From: Boudabousia tangfeifanii | GTDB taxonomy: Bacteria; Actinomycetota; Actinomycetes; Actinomycetales; Actinomycetaceae | Assembly: GCF_001856685.1 (NCBI RefSeq) | Contig: NZ_CP017812.1 | Coordinates: forward strand, 2,046,001-2,110,000 | Length of the DNA stretch: 64,000 nt | Direction: 5' to 3' | Position numbers and translations under genes: made by a program | Notes under the pieces: generated by a model | What the model was told of the DNA's origin: nothing | Seen by the model: only the letters and a program-made list of their open reading frames with translations | Database searches by the model: none | Part shown: positions 52,001-60,140 of the stretch, piece by piece | How positions within the stretch are numbered: the stretch's first letter is position 1 | Layout of the letters: the number at the start of each line of letters is the position of its first letter

Positions 52001-53029
52001 CGGTGCAGGCATCGCGTTGGGGTTGCCACCAACTGCATTCGATAGACGTGAAGCGCCATCGGCTAGCTGGTTGACACCATTGGTGAGGCTATTGACTTTG
52101 CCCATGGTTTCAGGGCCAGTGAGCTTACCAAGTGCACCGGAAATGGTGTTGGTGTACTGATCGACACCTGCGCGCAGAGCGGCGGCACCCCCGTTAGCAT
52201 TCTTGATGCCGTTAGCCAAAGTGCCGGCGCCATCATCAGCCTTGCGGGCACCATCAGCCAAGGTACCAATACCGTTAGCTAGTTCGCCCGACTTTTCAGC
52301 GAGGACGCTGGCACCATTATTTAGCTGGCTAGCACCATTGGCTAGTTCCCCGAGCTTCACTTCGAAAGTATTGGCACCATCGGCCAAAGTTCCCGAACCG
52401 TCAACTAGTTTCGAGGTACCTTCATCAAGCTTACCGAGGCCGTCATTCAATTCACCGGCACCATCAGCAGCTTTACCGAGCTGGTCTTTAACTTCACCGA
52501 AGCTCATGTACATCTTGTCGATAATACGTTCCGCACCCTGGGCCGAAGCCACACTCTGTAGTTTTTCAGCCACAGTGCGAGCCATCGTACCGGCAAGGTA
52601 GTTAATGCCGTCATCGGTGTCTAGGTTTAGGTTTACTTTTTGTGCTTCCTCAGTACCCTGTTTAGTTAGTAGAGCAGAAGTATCGCGAGGAATGGTCAAA
52701 ACTGCCCGGTAGGTACCGTCAGCTAGCCCCTTCTCAGCTTTTTCTTCTGAAGTCTCTACCCAGTGGAAGCCAACTTCTTCGTCATCGGCAGGATTGACGA
52801 GGCGGTCGGTAAGTTCACGACCAATATTTAGTTTCTCTGGATCACCCATCGGCATTTCTTTAACTGCCGGTTGGTCCAAATTGACAACAGCCGCTTGGAC
52901 TTTATCCAAACGGTTCATAGGATCTTGATACGCCCAGGTCAATAGGCCCGCGTATAAAAGAGGAACGATGAAAATCGCAATCACAATGATTGTATTGGCG
53001 ATTTTGCTCCCATAAAGGCGCTTTTGCAT
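49034..53029 (-). CDS. Giant YhgE/Pip-family membrane protein with long repeat domain
   Basis: The 1331-residue protein has the YhgE/Pip plan: an N-terminal helix (IANTIIVIAIFIVPLLYAGLLTWAY), a very long extracellular part and about five C-terminal helices of an ABC-2 permease-like domain (starting FAPMFLALALWVGAIATFLIF). The extracellular part has two repeat types: heptad-like LAxGAxQL units typical of the family, and seven or so copies of a GTNPNATPEPGKAPTTL-type unit (51200-52020). YhgE proteins have roles in phage infection, secretion systems (EsaA-like) or lipid export, so exact function is open. Known members are usually 700-1000 residues long, so this one is enlarged by repeats. It is divergent from a TetR gene whose operator lies in the shared promoter. 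Confidence 0.9.
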   Translation of the reverse strand: MQKRLYGSKIANTIIVIAIFIVPLLYAGLLTWAYQDPMNRLDKVQAAVVNLDQPAVKEMPMGDPEKLNIGRELTDRLVNPADDEEVGFHWVETSEEKAEKGLADGTYRAVLTIPRDTSALLTKQGTEEAQKVNLNLDTDDGINYLAGTMARTVAEKLQSVASAQGAERIIDKMYMSFGEVKDQLGKAADGAGELNDGLGKLDEGTSKLVDGSGTLADGANTFEVKLGELANGASQLNNGASVLAEKSGELANGIGTLADGARKADDGAGTLANGIKNANGGAAALRAGVDQYTNTISGALGKLTGPETMGKVNSLTNGVNQLADGASRLSNAVGGNPNAMPAPGKAPTTLAEGVNALSAGANQLWRSVGTNPNATPEPGKAPATLAQGVNALNAGAQKLSGAVGDNPLDAPATGKAPANLVQGVNALNAGAKQLSAAVGTNPNATPEPGKAPTTLTQGINALAAGNSQLAEGAKQLSSSIGTNPSATPEPGKAPTTLVQGVNALAAGNAQIAEGAKQLSAAVGTNPNATPEPGKTPTTLSQGVNALAGGAKQLANAIGSSPTVEPGAQPQTVAQGVGALAAGNAQLAQGAKQLSAAVGSDPKAMPAPGQAPANLAEGVNALNAGSAQLAAGTSQLQTQVGQLTPMLEKLTPALEGLGQLPPATKQLADGAGKVNQGVDDYTAAVDKLAKGCKLLGGSDPLCAALDQLSAKSDQLRGGSAQLAGGATELNKQVSGAIDPQQLAQIKGMSAKLPELTKGVDQLAAGAQQLNGGTQKLASQMPALTKGVGDLANGTQAAAAGAQQLSGKLPQLTAGAQQLQAGASQLAGKLPQLTTGAQQLAAGSQQAADGSKQLAGKMPALTAGAQQLAIGSQQAADGSQKLAAQLPALTGGTSALADGTSQLASKMPQLVGGTNALAEGTQALAGKMPQLSDGSGQLAAGAAQLAGKMPQLTEGTSALANGTGQLKQATGQIAKELPALQDKAKMANDAGAQLRAGAGKLDNGLDQLEAGSNTFASKLGELAAGADRAANGAGQLAAGAGKAADGVSQLNAGAQKAADAAGEIAEGTNTLHDGAIQLNDGAQKAADGSGELATKLGEGADKIPSWSEAKVKEMAKAGGEPVTVTQVRENAVATNGSGFAPMFLALALWVGAIATFLIFPALDVRKFKNEKWWLAATRCVATATIMSIMQTFIAVMGLQLFVELGAKDLWYLFGVSLVGSLTFTALNQAFIAALAFRGRFVSVLMLILQIAAMGATFPIETTNPFLEFLSKIFPMTYVARSIRTGIAGAGYPFSTTLFVCAIWFLIGASVTLLAARFRTKPQPLPLDPAQKPA

Positions 53030-53124
53030 GATCAGCCTGCTTTTTCGAAATAGAACTCTGAAAAGTTATAGAACTCTTGTTTATGACACTAGCATACTCA
53101 GACATAGTCACCAACGCCACCAGA

Positions 53125-53159
53125 ATATACAGAGATGTATCCGATACAACAGTGTATAT
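53125..53159. promoter_or_regulatory. 35-bp perfectly symmetric TetR operator
   Basis: ATATACA-N4-TGTATC-C-GATACA-N4-TGTATAT is a composite palindrome: both the inner and the outer half-sites are perfect, centred on 53142. It lies between the divergent YhgE-type and TetR genes. Size and symmetry suit one or two TetR dimers repressing both directions. Confidence 0.8.
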
Positions 53160-53220
53160 TTTATTTTTAGACAGAACCTGTACAATAAGTTTTACGACAC
53201 ACTGTTGCAAGGAGGCTCTT

Positions 53221-54123
53221 ATGACCCGCAACAAAGCACAAGCTGGCACTACCGGAAGTGGTGCCACCACTAATCGCTTTACCGCCTCGGCACGCTCGGC
53301 CGCTTCAAAAGCGTTGGCATCTGGGGTCGCAAAGGTTGCTTCACACACTGGCATTAGCCAAGCCTCTCCCGCCCAAGTTGCCCAGAACCTAGCCGCAACT
53401 GTAGCTCCTAAACTTTCACGCAAGCGCATGGCTACTCGCGCCAAGCTAATGGAAGCAGCCACCGAACTGTTCGCCGAGAAGGGGGTAAGCGCCACCTCCC
53501 TAGAAGAGATTTGTGAAAAAGCAGGCTTTACTCGAGGAGCGTTATATTCTAATTTTTCGGACAAGAACGATTTACTGGTCGCGGTGGTCACCGCCCAGTA
53601 TCAGCATTTGTTTGAAGACCTAGATAAGGGCTGGGAAGCAGCCACCGCCAATTCTGACCTCACGTTGGAAGGCGTCGTATCTGAGCTAATCAGCACGCTC
53701 CCCATTGACCGCACCTATATTCTGCTTACCCAGCAGATGCTGATGTCCTCACTGCGTTCTCCGGAACTAGCAGCCATCACTATCCCCTTGAGCGATCACT
53801 ACGCCCGCAATGTAGGCGCCTTCGTGACCGAAAAATTGGCGGCCATCGATCGTTGCCCAATCGTGGATCAAGAGGAACTAGGCGAATTCGTTATTGCCTT
53901 GGCGGAACGAACCCTTCGTTCAAATTTGATTCGTACTGGTCAGGCTGGACTAGATTACGAATCGCTCGAGAAGTCACTAAAGACTTGGTTGCCACTTTTG
54001 CTAGAAGCAGTTAGTAAACCTATCGAGGCAGTCGAAAACAACGCCGGCGAAGACGAAGTCGAAGTGAGCGCACGCATTAGCGACGACCTCGATGCAGCAT
54101 TTACTGAACTAATTATCGAGTAA
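53221..54123 (+). CDS. TetR-family transcriptional regulator
   Basis: The 300-residue protein has the TetR helix-turn-helix at about residues 68-115 (LMEAATELFAEKGVSATSLEEICEKAGFTRGALYSNF). It is preceded by 65 Ala/Thr/Ser-rich residues that are unusual for the family. The rest is the ligand-binding helical domain. AAGGAGG precedes the ATG at 53221. It probably represses itself and the divergent YhgE-type gene through the 35-bp palindrome. Its 3' end overlaps the convergent DMT transporter by 11 bp. Confidence 0.9.
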   Translation: MTRNKAQAGTTGSGATTNRFTASARSAASKALASGVAKVASHTGISQASPAQVAQNLAATVAPKLSRKRMATRAKLMEAATELFAEKGVSATSLEEICEKAGFTRGALYSNFSDKNDLLVAVVTAQYQHLFEDLDKGWEAATANSDLTLEGVVSELISTLPIDRTYILLTQQMLMSSLRSPELAAITIPLSDHYARNVGAFVTEKLAAIDRCPIVDQEELGEFVIALAERTLRSNLIRTGQAGLDYESLEKSLKTWLPLLLEAVSKPIEAVENNAGEDEVEVSARISDDLDAAFTELIIE

Positions 54124-55225
54124 TACCGCGCGATACTTCTGGGCCGGGCTCGCCCTCGATACCAGCAATGGACTTGGTCAAGCCTTCACCGGTAAGCAAA
54201 TCTTCGTTTTCCAACACGGCAGTTGGCAAACCACCAGTAACCAGATCTTCGAATGCCTGACCCAAGCCGGCACTGGTTTCGGGCAGGATAGATTCCTTTT
54301 CGACCACAGCTTTGCGACGACGCAAGAAGCTAGGACCGAGGGCGGAAACCTGCATAGCCAAGATGATGAGCAAACCGCCCCAAACCAAGTGGCTGGTCAA
54401 GCTTTCTCCCCAGAAGAGGATAGAGAACATGGCCGAGAAGAGCGGCTCTAGGCTGAACATGATCGCCACGGACGTAGCCGACAGGATGGTCTGAGCCCAG
54501 CCCTGTAGGCCCATGGCAAAGAGACCAGCAACCAAGGCCATAAACAAGATGGCAGCCCAGTCGCTGACACTAGTTGGGGCGCTAAAGCCGTGAGGGGCGT
54601 TAATGACGGTGAAGATGACGCCCATGATGACCATTTGCGCTACGCTCATCCCGATCAGGTCGCCTCGTGGGGCCCAACGGGACATCATCACAATGTGAAG
54701 GCCGAAGGAAAGAGCGCCTCCAAGGGTCAAAAGTTCGCCTGGGCCGACGCTCATGCCTTCACCAGTCAAAGAAAGCACTGCCAGACCAGAGATAGCTAGG
54801 ACTACGGAGATCCAGTCGCTTATTCCGACCTTAACGCGGAAGAAAAGCCAAACGAGGATCGGGGTGAACACTACGTACATGACGGTAATGAAGCCCGAAA
54901 CCGAAGCGTCAATGTACTGCAAGCCAAGAGTTTGCAGGATCTGTCCGGCACAGTAAATAAAACCGAGAGAGAAACCGTAGAACCATTCGCGCCCACTCAT
55001 ACGACGCAAACGTGGCAAGAAGACGATGGCTCCGACAATGGCAGCAACGTCATAACGCCATGCTAGGTAGTTCATTGGATCCATGTGGTCCAACAAACCC
55101 TTGGTCATTGGGAAGGTGGAACCCCAGATCATGCACAGGAACATGATCGCTAAAGACGCCATTAATTTATTGTGTCGTTCATAGCGTGCTGCGGTCCAAG
55201 GCTTCTTGGATCCAAAACCTAGCAT
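54113..55225 (-). CDS. DMT/EamA-family transporter
   Basis: The 370-residue protein has ten hydrophobic helices forming two EamA repeats (LAIMFLCMIWGSTFPMTKGLL; MALVAGLFAMGLQGWAQTILS with the typical SLEPLFSAMFSILFWGE). It should export or import small metabolites, perhaps amino acids. The C-terminal 75 residues are a soluble tail. I start at the ATG at 55225 because GGGAGGTGA lies upstream; a longer frame begins at 55291 within a hairpin that looks like an attenuator. Its end overlaps tetR by 11 bp. Confidence 0.85.
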   Translation of the reverse strand: MLGFGSKKPWTAARYERHNKLMASLAIMFLCMIWGSTFPMTKGLLDHMDPMNYLAWRYDVAAIVGAIVFLPRLRRMSGREWFYGFSLGFIYCAGQILQTLGLQYIDASVSGFITVMYVVFTPILVWLFFRVKVGISDWISVVLAISGLAVLSLTGEGMSVGPGELLTLGGALSFGLHIVMMSRWAPRGDLIGMSVAQMVIMGVIFTVINAPHGFSAPTSVSDWAAILFMALVAGLFAMGLQGWAQTILSATSVAIMFSLEPLFSAMFSILFWGESLTSHLVWGGLLIILAMQVSALGPSFLRRRKAVVEKESILPETSAGLGQAFEDLVTGGLPTAVLENEDLLTGEGLTKSIAGIEGEPGPEVSRGITR

Positions 55226-55248
55226 GTAGCGATTCACCTCCCGTTTAA

Positions 55249-55280
55249 CAAAAAATAGTACCCGCACGATTGGGTGCGGG
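55249..55280 (-). promoter_or_regulatory. Terminator-like hairpin in the 5' leader of the DMT gene
   Basis: On the minus strand CCCGCAC-N6-GTGCGGG (55280 to 55261) is followed by TACTATTTTTT, about 25 bases before the start codon. A T-tailed hairpin in this position could act as an attenuator. It could equally be a terminator of an unrelated short transcript. The rest of 55281-55500 is AT-rich and holds no gene. Confidence 0.5.
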
Positions 55281-55525
55281 CTTTGCATCATTCGACCTGA
55301 TTTTTATGAAAAAATCTGGACTTGCGAACAGTGTAAACTATCATCCGATTTTTCGCGAAACTACGCCATAAACTCGCAGTCCAATGCATAAAAATATGGG
55401 CTATTCAGGTGGTGTATCAACCTATCAATAAGCTAGTTTTGAGAACACCAATTTGAACGATTCTTTACTAGCTGCATTTACCTACTTTGGCACTCAAAAT
55501 TTCTGTCTTTTTGTTGTGCCTTCGC

Positions 55526-55565
55526 GAAAAAGTGCCGGCCACCTAAGATTAGGCGGCCGGCACTT
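55526..55565 (-). terminator. Terminator of the pst operon
   Basis: Eleven-base arms (55530-55540 and 55555-55565) form a GC-rich stem. On the minus strand it is followed by TTTTT (complement of 55527-55531). It stands 36 bases after pstB, the last gene of the operon. Confidence 0.85.
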
Positions 55566-55600
55566 CCAAGGAGTGGTATCAAATGCGAAATACCAAGTCT

Positions 55601-56377
55601 TTATCCGAAGCGACCCGAGATGTAGTCTTCAGTGGCCTGCTGGCTAGGCTTGGAGAAGATCTTTTCTGTGTCATCAATCTCAACCAACTGGCCAGGTTTA
55701 CCCTGTGCTTCGAGGTTAAAGAAGCCAGTACGATCCGAGACACGAGCAGCCTGCTGCATATTGTGGGTCACGATGACGATGGTGTAATCGGACTTTAGTT
55801 CTTGCATTAGGTCTTCTACCGCAAGGGTAGAAATCGGGTCGAGGGCGGAACATGGTTCGTCCATCAAAATGATTTCTGGCTTCACCGCGATGGTACGAGC
55901 AATACATAGACGCTGCTGCTGACCACCGGAAAGAGCCGAGCCAGGCTCGCCTAGACGGTCCTTCACTTCGTTCCAGAGGTTAGCGCCGCGGAGCGACTTT
56001 TCGACCAGTTCTTCCTGCTCACTCTTGGGAAGACGACGCTGGTTTAGCTTCACGCCCGCCAAGACGTTTTCTTCGATCGACATGGTCGGGAAGGGGTTCG
56101 GGCGCTGGAATACCATGCCAACCTTACGACGAACCTGCACGGGGTCAATGTTTGGGTCGTAGAGGTTGACGCCTTCGACGCGAACCTGACCTTCAACGCG
56201 AGCACCGGGGATGACTTCGTGCATGCGGTTGAGGGTACGCAAGAAGGTGGACTTGCCACAGCCGGAGGGACCAATCAACGCGGTGATGGTGTGCTCGGCA
56301 ATATTCATGTTGACATCTTTAACTGCGAGAAAGTTCCCGTAGTAAATGTTTTCGTTTTCAACTTCAATCAGAGCCAT
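55601..56377 (-). CDS. pstB: Phosphate ABC transporter ATP-binding protein
   Basis: The 258-residue ATPase has Walker [10 protein letters not shown], PstB-specific [19 protein letters not shown], signature [13 protein letters not shown], Walker [14 protein letters not shown] and switch His in [13 protein letters not shown]. It powers high-affinity phosphate uptake with PstA and PstC. It is last in the pstSCAB order, 66 bases after pstA and right before a terminator. No phoU follows. Confidence 0.96.
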   Translation of the reverse strand: MALIEVENENIYYGNFLAVKDVNMNIAEHTITALIGPSGCGKSTFLRTLNRMHEVIPGARVEGQVRVEGVNLYDPNIDPVQVRRKVGMVFQRPNPFPTMSIEENVLAGVKLNQRRLPKSEQEELVEKSLRGANLWNEVKDRLGEPGSALSGGQQQRLCIARTIAVKPEIILMDEPCSALDPISTLAVEDLMQELKSDYTIVIVTHNMQQAARVSDRTGFFNLEAQGKPGQLVEIDDTEKIFSKPSQQATEDYISGRFG

Positions 56378-56443
56378 GATTTTCTTTCGTTTTGAGGTTT
56401 GTTGCGGGGTTTCGCCAGTCGAGGTCTTCCTCGGCCAGCCTAA

Positions 56444-57436
56444 CTAGTTGCGGCCTTTCGGGGAGACCTTCCAGGCGACAAACCGAGCCACCAGGTTGAG
56501 GATCATTACAATAATGATAAGGGTTAGAGCGGCTGCCCAAGCGCGATCTGCGTGAATCGTCGCTGAACAGTTAACCGCGTCTGCAGCACAAGGCATATCG
56601 ACCGAGGTGTATTCGTTGTAAACGAAGACCGGAAGGGTCGACATGCGGCCGTCGAACAAGTTGTCGTTAATGCGGTCGGTAGCACCTACGGTCACCAAAA
56701 GCGGAGCGGTTTCACCAATAACACGGGCGATGGCCAACATTACCGAGGTAGTTAGGCCAGCAGCCGCAGTACGAAGAACCACCTTGACGATGGTCAACCA
56801 CTTAGGCACACCGAGGGCGTAGGAGGCTTCGCGCAACTCGTTGGGAACCAGCTGAAGCATTTCTTCGCAAGAGCGAACCACAGTCGGAATCATCAAGATG
56901 GACAAAGCGACCGAACCACGGAAACCGGAAATGTAGGCGGGGCCCATCACGATGGTGAAAAGGGCAAGAGCGAAAAGACCGGCGACGATTGAAGGAATAC
57001 CGGTCATCACGTCAACCAAGAAGCGGGTCAGGCGCGAGAGACGGCCATTGTTACCGTACTCGGTCAAGTAGATGGCGGTAAACAAGCCGATCGGCACCGA
57101 AATCAAAGTGGCACCGAGGGTCACCCAAAGGGTACCGATAATGGCGTGGTAGGCGCCGCCCAGGGTGGATTGACCGAAGACACCGTTCATCGAGTAGGTC
57201 AAGAACGAGGGCGTAATCAGCTTGTAGCCACCGACGATAACCGAAATCAAGAGTGAGACTAGCGGAATCATGGCCATGAGGAAGGCCAAGCTCACCAGCA
57301 CGAGTGCTACTTTGTCTTTGATCTTGCGGTTGCGGTCGAAGGAGGGATCCTTCGAGGCGAAGGGGTGACGCTTAGTGGTCGGCATGGCCGATTCGAGGTC
57401 GGCAGCTGCCGCGGCGGAAAGATTCGTGTTACTCAT
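56444..57436 (-). CDS. pstA: Phosphate ABC transporter permease PstA
   Basis: The 330-residue permease has six transmembrane helices after a 45-residue charged N-terminus, and the family loop EMLQLVPNELREASYALGVPKW that contacts PstB. It forms the channel with PstC. An extracellular loop with paired cysteines (MPCAADAVNCS) lies before the last helix. GGAGAAAA precedes the ATG, 20 bases after pstC. Confidence 0.95.
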   Translation of the reverse strand: MSNTNLSAAAAADLESAMPTTKRHPFASKDPSFDRNRKIKDKVALVLVSLAFLMAMIPLVSLLISVIVGGYKLITPSFLTYSMNGVFGQSTLGGAYHAIIGTLWVTLGATLISVPIGLFTAIYLTEYGNNGRLSRLTRFLVDVMTGIPSIVAGLFALALFTIVMGPAYISGFRGSVALSILMIPTVVRSCEEMLQLVPNELREASYALGVPKWLTIVKVVLRTAAAGLTTSVMLAIARVIGETAPLLVTVGATDRINDNLFDGRMSTLPVFVYNEYTSVDMPCAADAVNCSATIHADRAWAAALTLIIIVMILNLVARFVAWKVSPKGRN

Positions 57437-57456
57437 TTTTCTCCAGCCTTCCTTCC

Positions 57457-58437
57457 CTAGTTAGCACCCGAGAACTGGGAGCGACGACTGATAATGTAAC
57501 GAGCGCCCATGTTCACCAGCATGGTGATGACGAAGAGGACCAGGCCGGTAGCAATCAACATCGAGCGGTCATTGCCGAAAGCTTCACCGAACTGGGAAGC
57601 AATATTTGAAGCAATGGTTGAGTGCTTCGCATCCTGCAAAATCGCGAAGGAGTAGGTGTTACCGGCGGAGAGCACCATAACCACTGCCATGGTTTCACCG
57701 AGGGCGCGCCCTAGTCCCAGCATGGAAGCTGAGATGATGCCGGAGCGACCGAATGGCAATACAGCCATGCGAATCATTTCCCAGCGGGTGGTGCCGAGGG
57801 CGAGGGCTGCTTCCTCGTAAAGACGTGGGGTCTGGAGGAAAACTTCCCGGCTAATCGCGGTGATGATCGGCAGGATCATGATGGCCAGAATCAAAGAAAC
57901 GGAAAGTAGTACGCGCCCGTTCGGGGAAGCAGGTCCGGCGAAGAGCGGAATGAAGCCTAGGTGGTTTGCCAGCCATTCGTAGATGGGAACCAGTTTGGGG
58001 ATCAACCATTTACCACCCCAAAGACCGAAGACTACCGAGGGGATGGCAGCCAGTAGGTCGACTAGGTAGCCCAGGAGGGCAGCAAGTTTACGTGGGGCGT
58101 AGTGGCTAATGAATAGGGCGATGCCGACGCTAATCGGGACGGCAATCAGCATGGCGATGGCGGAAGCCAAAACGGTACCAAAGACTAGGGGGCCCACGAT
58201 CTGGGGCAAGGTGGCACCATCAACGTAACCCTTAGCGTCAAACTTAATGCTGGGGTTAATCAATACTGGCCAAGCTTGAGCAATCAAGAAGGCTGCTACA
58301 GCGGCCAGGGTAGCGAAAATGACTAAAGCCGCGCCGGTCGAGGTGCGCGAGAAAATCGCGTTGCCAAGTTTGCCGGTACCTTTCGCGGCAACTTCAGCAA
58401 AACTTTGGTTTTTCTGCGGTTTTGTGGGGGCGCTCAT
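57457..58437 (-). CDS. pstC: Phosphate ABC transporter permease PstC
   Basis: The 326-residue permease has six helices and the PstC loop EAALALGTTRWEMIRMAVLPFGRSG. It pairs with PstA to make the phosphate channel. AAAGGAAACGC lies before the ATG. The 138-bp gap to pstS has no strong terminator hairpin, so all four genes are probably cotranscribed, with more pstS mRNA expected. Confidence 0.95.
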   Translation of the reverse strand: MSAPTKPQKNQSFAEVAAKGTGKLGNAIFSRTSTGAALVIFATLAAVAAFLIAQAWPVLINPSIKFDAKGYVDGATLPQIVGPLVFGTVLASAIAMLIAVPISVGIALFISHYAPRKLAALLGYLVDLLAAIPSVVFGLWGGKWLIPKLVPIYEWLANHLGFIPLFAGPASPNGRVLLSVSLILAIMILPIITAISREVFLQTPRLYEEAALALGTTRWEMIRMAVLPFGRSGIISASMLGLGRALGETMAVVMVLSAGNTYSFAILQDAKHSTIASNIASQFGEAFGNDRSMLIATGLVLFVITMLVNMGARYIISRRSQFSGAN

Positions 58438-58575
58438 GCGTTTCCTTTGAATCTTCTGGGTGCGTGTTTGCGGGCCGAGGGCTTTGAGAACCAGTAGTGG
58501 TTCTCGCTGGCGACTAGCTGGGGGTGGTGTCGCTTAGCCGCCAACGACCTCGGCCCGCAAAAAGTGACGGGAAGT

Positions 58576-59709
58576 TTATTCCACAGTGATGGAGTCAAGC
58601 GCGGTGTTGATCTTGTCGCGCAAACCATCGGAGATTGGGGCGGAACCTGCGGCACCAGCTGCAGCTTCCTGGCCTTCCTTGCTGGTTTCGTACTTGACGA
58701 AGGCCTTAACTAGGTTGCCTTCTTCTGCTGGGTACTTGGTGCAAACCACGTCGTAGGAGACGAGGATGATTGGGTAAGCGTCAGCAGCCTTAGGAGTACG
58801 GTTGATCTTGTAGGCCAAGTCGTTAGCGGAAGCGCCAGCGAGTTCGGATTCGTCAAGAGTCTTGGCAGCAGCGTCAGCGCTAATGGCAACGTAAGCGTCG
58901 CCCGAACCCTTGATGTTTGCCTTGCCGAGGCCGGTAGCAGCGGAGTCATCGACGTAGCCGATGGAGCCCTTACCGTTCTTGACTAGGTCAACCACACCCT
59001 GGGTCTTTTCACCGTTGGTGCCTTCGAGTGGCCACTTCTTGCCAGCTTCGTTGGTCCATACGTCTGGAGCAGCAGCGTGCAACCATTCGGTGAAGTTGTA
59101 GGTGGTGCCCGAGCCGTCAGCGCGGTGGACTGGGGTGATGGCTAGGTCTGGGAGGTTAACCCCATCATTTTCAGCGACGATAGCTGGGTCATTCCACTTG
59201 GTGATCTGGCCGGCGAAGATCTTGGCAACGTTAGCTGCCGAGAGGTTTAGGCTCTGGACACCATCGAGGTTGAAGACCACGGCGATTGGGGAAATGTAAA
59301 CAGGCAAGTGGATGGCGTCAGCACCGCAACGTTCCTTAGCAGCAGCCTGATCCTTTTCCTTCAAAACTTCATCGCTACCAGCAAAGGCAACTTCCTTTGC
59401 GAGGAACTTCTTAACACCGGAGCCGGAGCCAACTGGGTCGTATTCGACCTGGGCGCCAGAGTTAGCGGATTCGAAGCCTGCCTTCCAAGCGGCAATCGCA
59501 GCCTTCTGGCTGGAAGCACCCGCACCAGCAAGAGTGCCGGTTACCTTAGCAGCATCATCAGACTTGGGAGCTTCGGAAGCAGTCTTGCCGGAATCGTTAC
59601 CAGCTGGAGCTTCGCTACCGGTTGGGTTGTCGTTACCACAGGCGCTCAAGGCGAAGACTAGGGTGGCAGCAGCACCGATAGCTAGCGGACGGGTGAAAGT
59701 TGATTTCAT
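58576..59709 (-). CDS. pstS: Phosphate-binding lipoprotein PstS
   Basis: The 377-residue lipoprotein has a signal peptide with lipobox ALSAC (Cys24), a 35-residue Ser/Ala/Pro linker, and the phosphate-binding fold: GAGASSQKAA (loop with Ser), YDPVGSGSGVKKF, and HRADGSGTTYNF with the Arg, Asp and Ser that bind phosphate. I use the ATG at 59709; the in-frame TTG at 59715 is four bases from AAAGGAAA and less likely. It heads the pstSCAB operon. Confidence 0.95.
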   Translation of the reverse strand: MKSTFTRPLAIGAAATLVFALSACGNDNPTGSEAPAGNDSGKTASEAPKSDDAAKVTGTLAGAGASSQKAAIAAWKAGFESANSGAQVEYDPVGSGSGVKKFLAKEVAFAGSDEVLKEKDQAAAKERCGADAIHLPVYISPIAVVFNLDGVQSLNLSAANVAKIFAGQITKWNDPAIVAENDGVNLPDLAITPVHRADGSGTTYNFTEWLHAAAPDVWTNEAGKKWPLEGTNGEKTQGVVDLVKNGKGSIGYVDDSAATGLGKANIKGSGDAYVAISADAAAKTLDESELAGASANDLAYKINRTPKAADAYPIILVSYDVVCTKYPAEEGNLVKAFVKYETSKEGQEAAAGAAGSAPISDGLRDKINTALDSITVE

Positions 59710-60140
59710 TTTCAACGGTTTCCTTTGCTTAGTCGGGAGTTTCCCGGTAGGTGACTGGAGCGGTTGACCACTTGGTGTGGGCGGGAGCCGCTGCCAGTCA
59801 GGTGGTTACCTGGCGCGATTTCTCGCGGCATGACTCCACCCTAAGCGGCAGGAGTTACCGTTGAGGGGCTTTTAGGTTAACAATGAGTAAACTGTTTTTA
59901 TCGCGTTGGTTTCACGCTTTTTTGGGGGAATCTTCTTTAACTTCTCGCCAATTTTCACTTTTGAGAAATTGGATAACAGTCGTTTTAGTTTTCGGATTCA
60001 ACCCACCACTAGTACCGAGATTCTACCGATCAGTAGTTTTCAAGTTATTCCCGCTAATCCGTTTTAGTTAACCGAGGACGACCTTAGCCATGAAGCCTTT
60101 CGCGTTCGAGACCTAGCCCCAAACGTCGGGCGCGCAGAAG
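59710..60140 (-). promoter_or_regulatory. Upstream region of pstS
   Basis: These 431 bases have no credible gene. Two related motifs, GTTAACCTAAAA (complement of about 59868-59879) and GTTAACTAAAAC (complement of about 60060-60071), lie upstream of pstS on the coding strand. They could be PhoP-like binding sites, but the spacing is not that of a standard direct-repeat Pho box. I cannot place a -35/-10 pair with confidence. Confidence 0.3.

Noticed and set aside
51200..52020. CRISPR-like regular repeats
   Set aside because: They are in-frame protein repeats within the YhgE-type gene, with no unique spacers.
59883..60071. 62-codon plus-strand frame upstream of pstS
   Set aside because: No ribosome binding site and a composition like random AT-rich DNA; it lies in the promoter region of the divergent gene.
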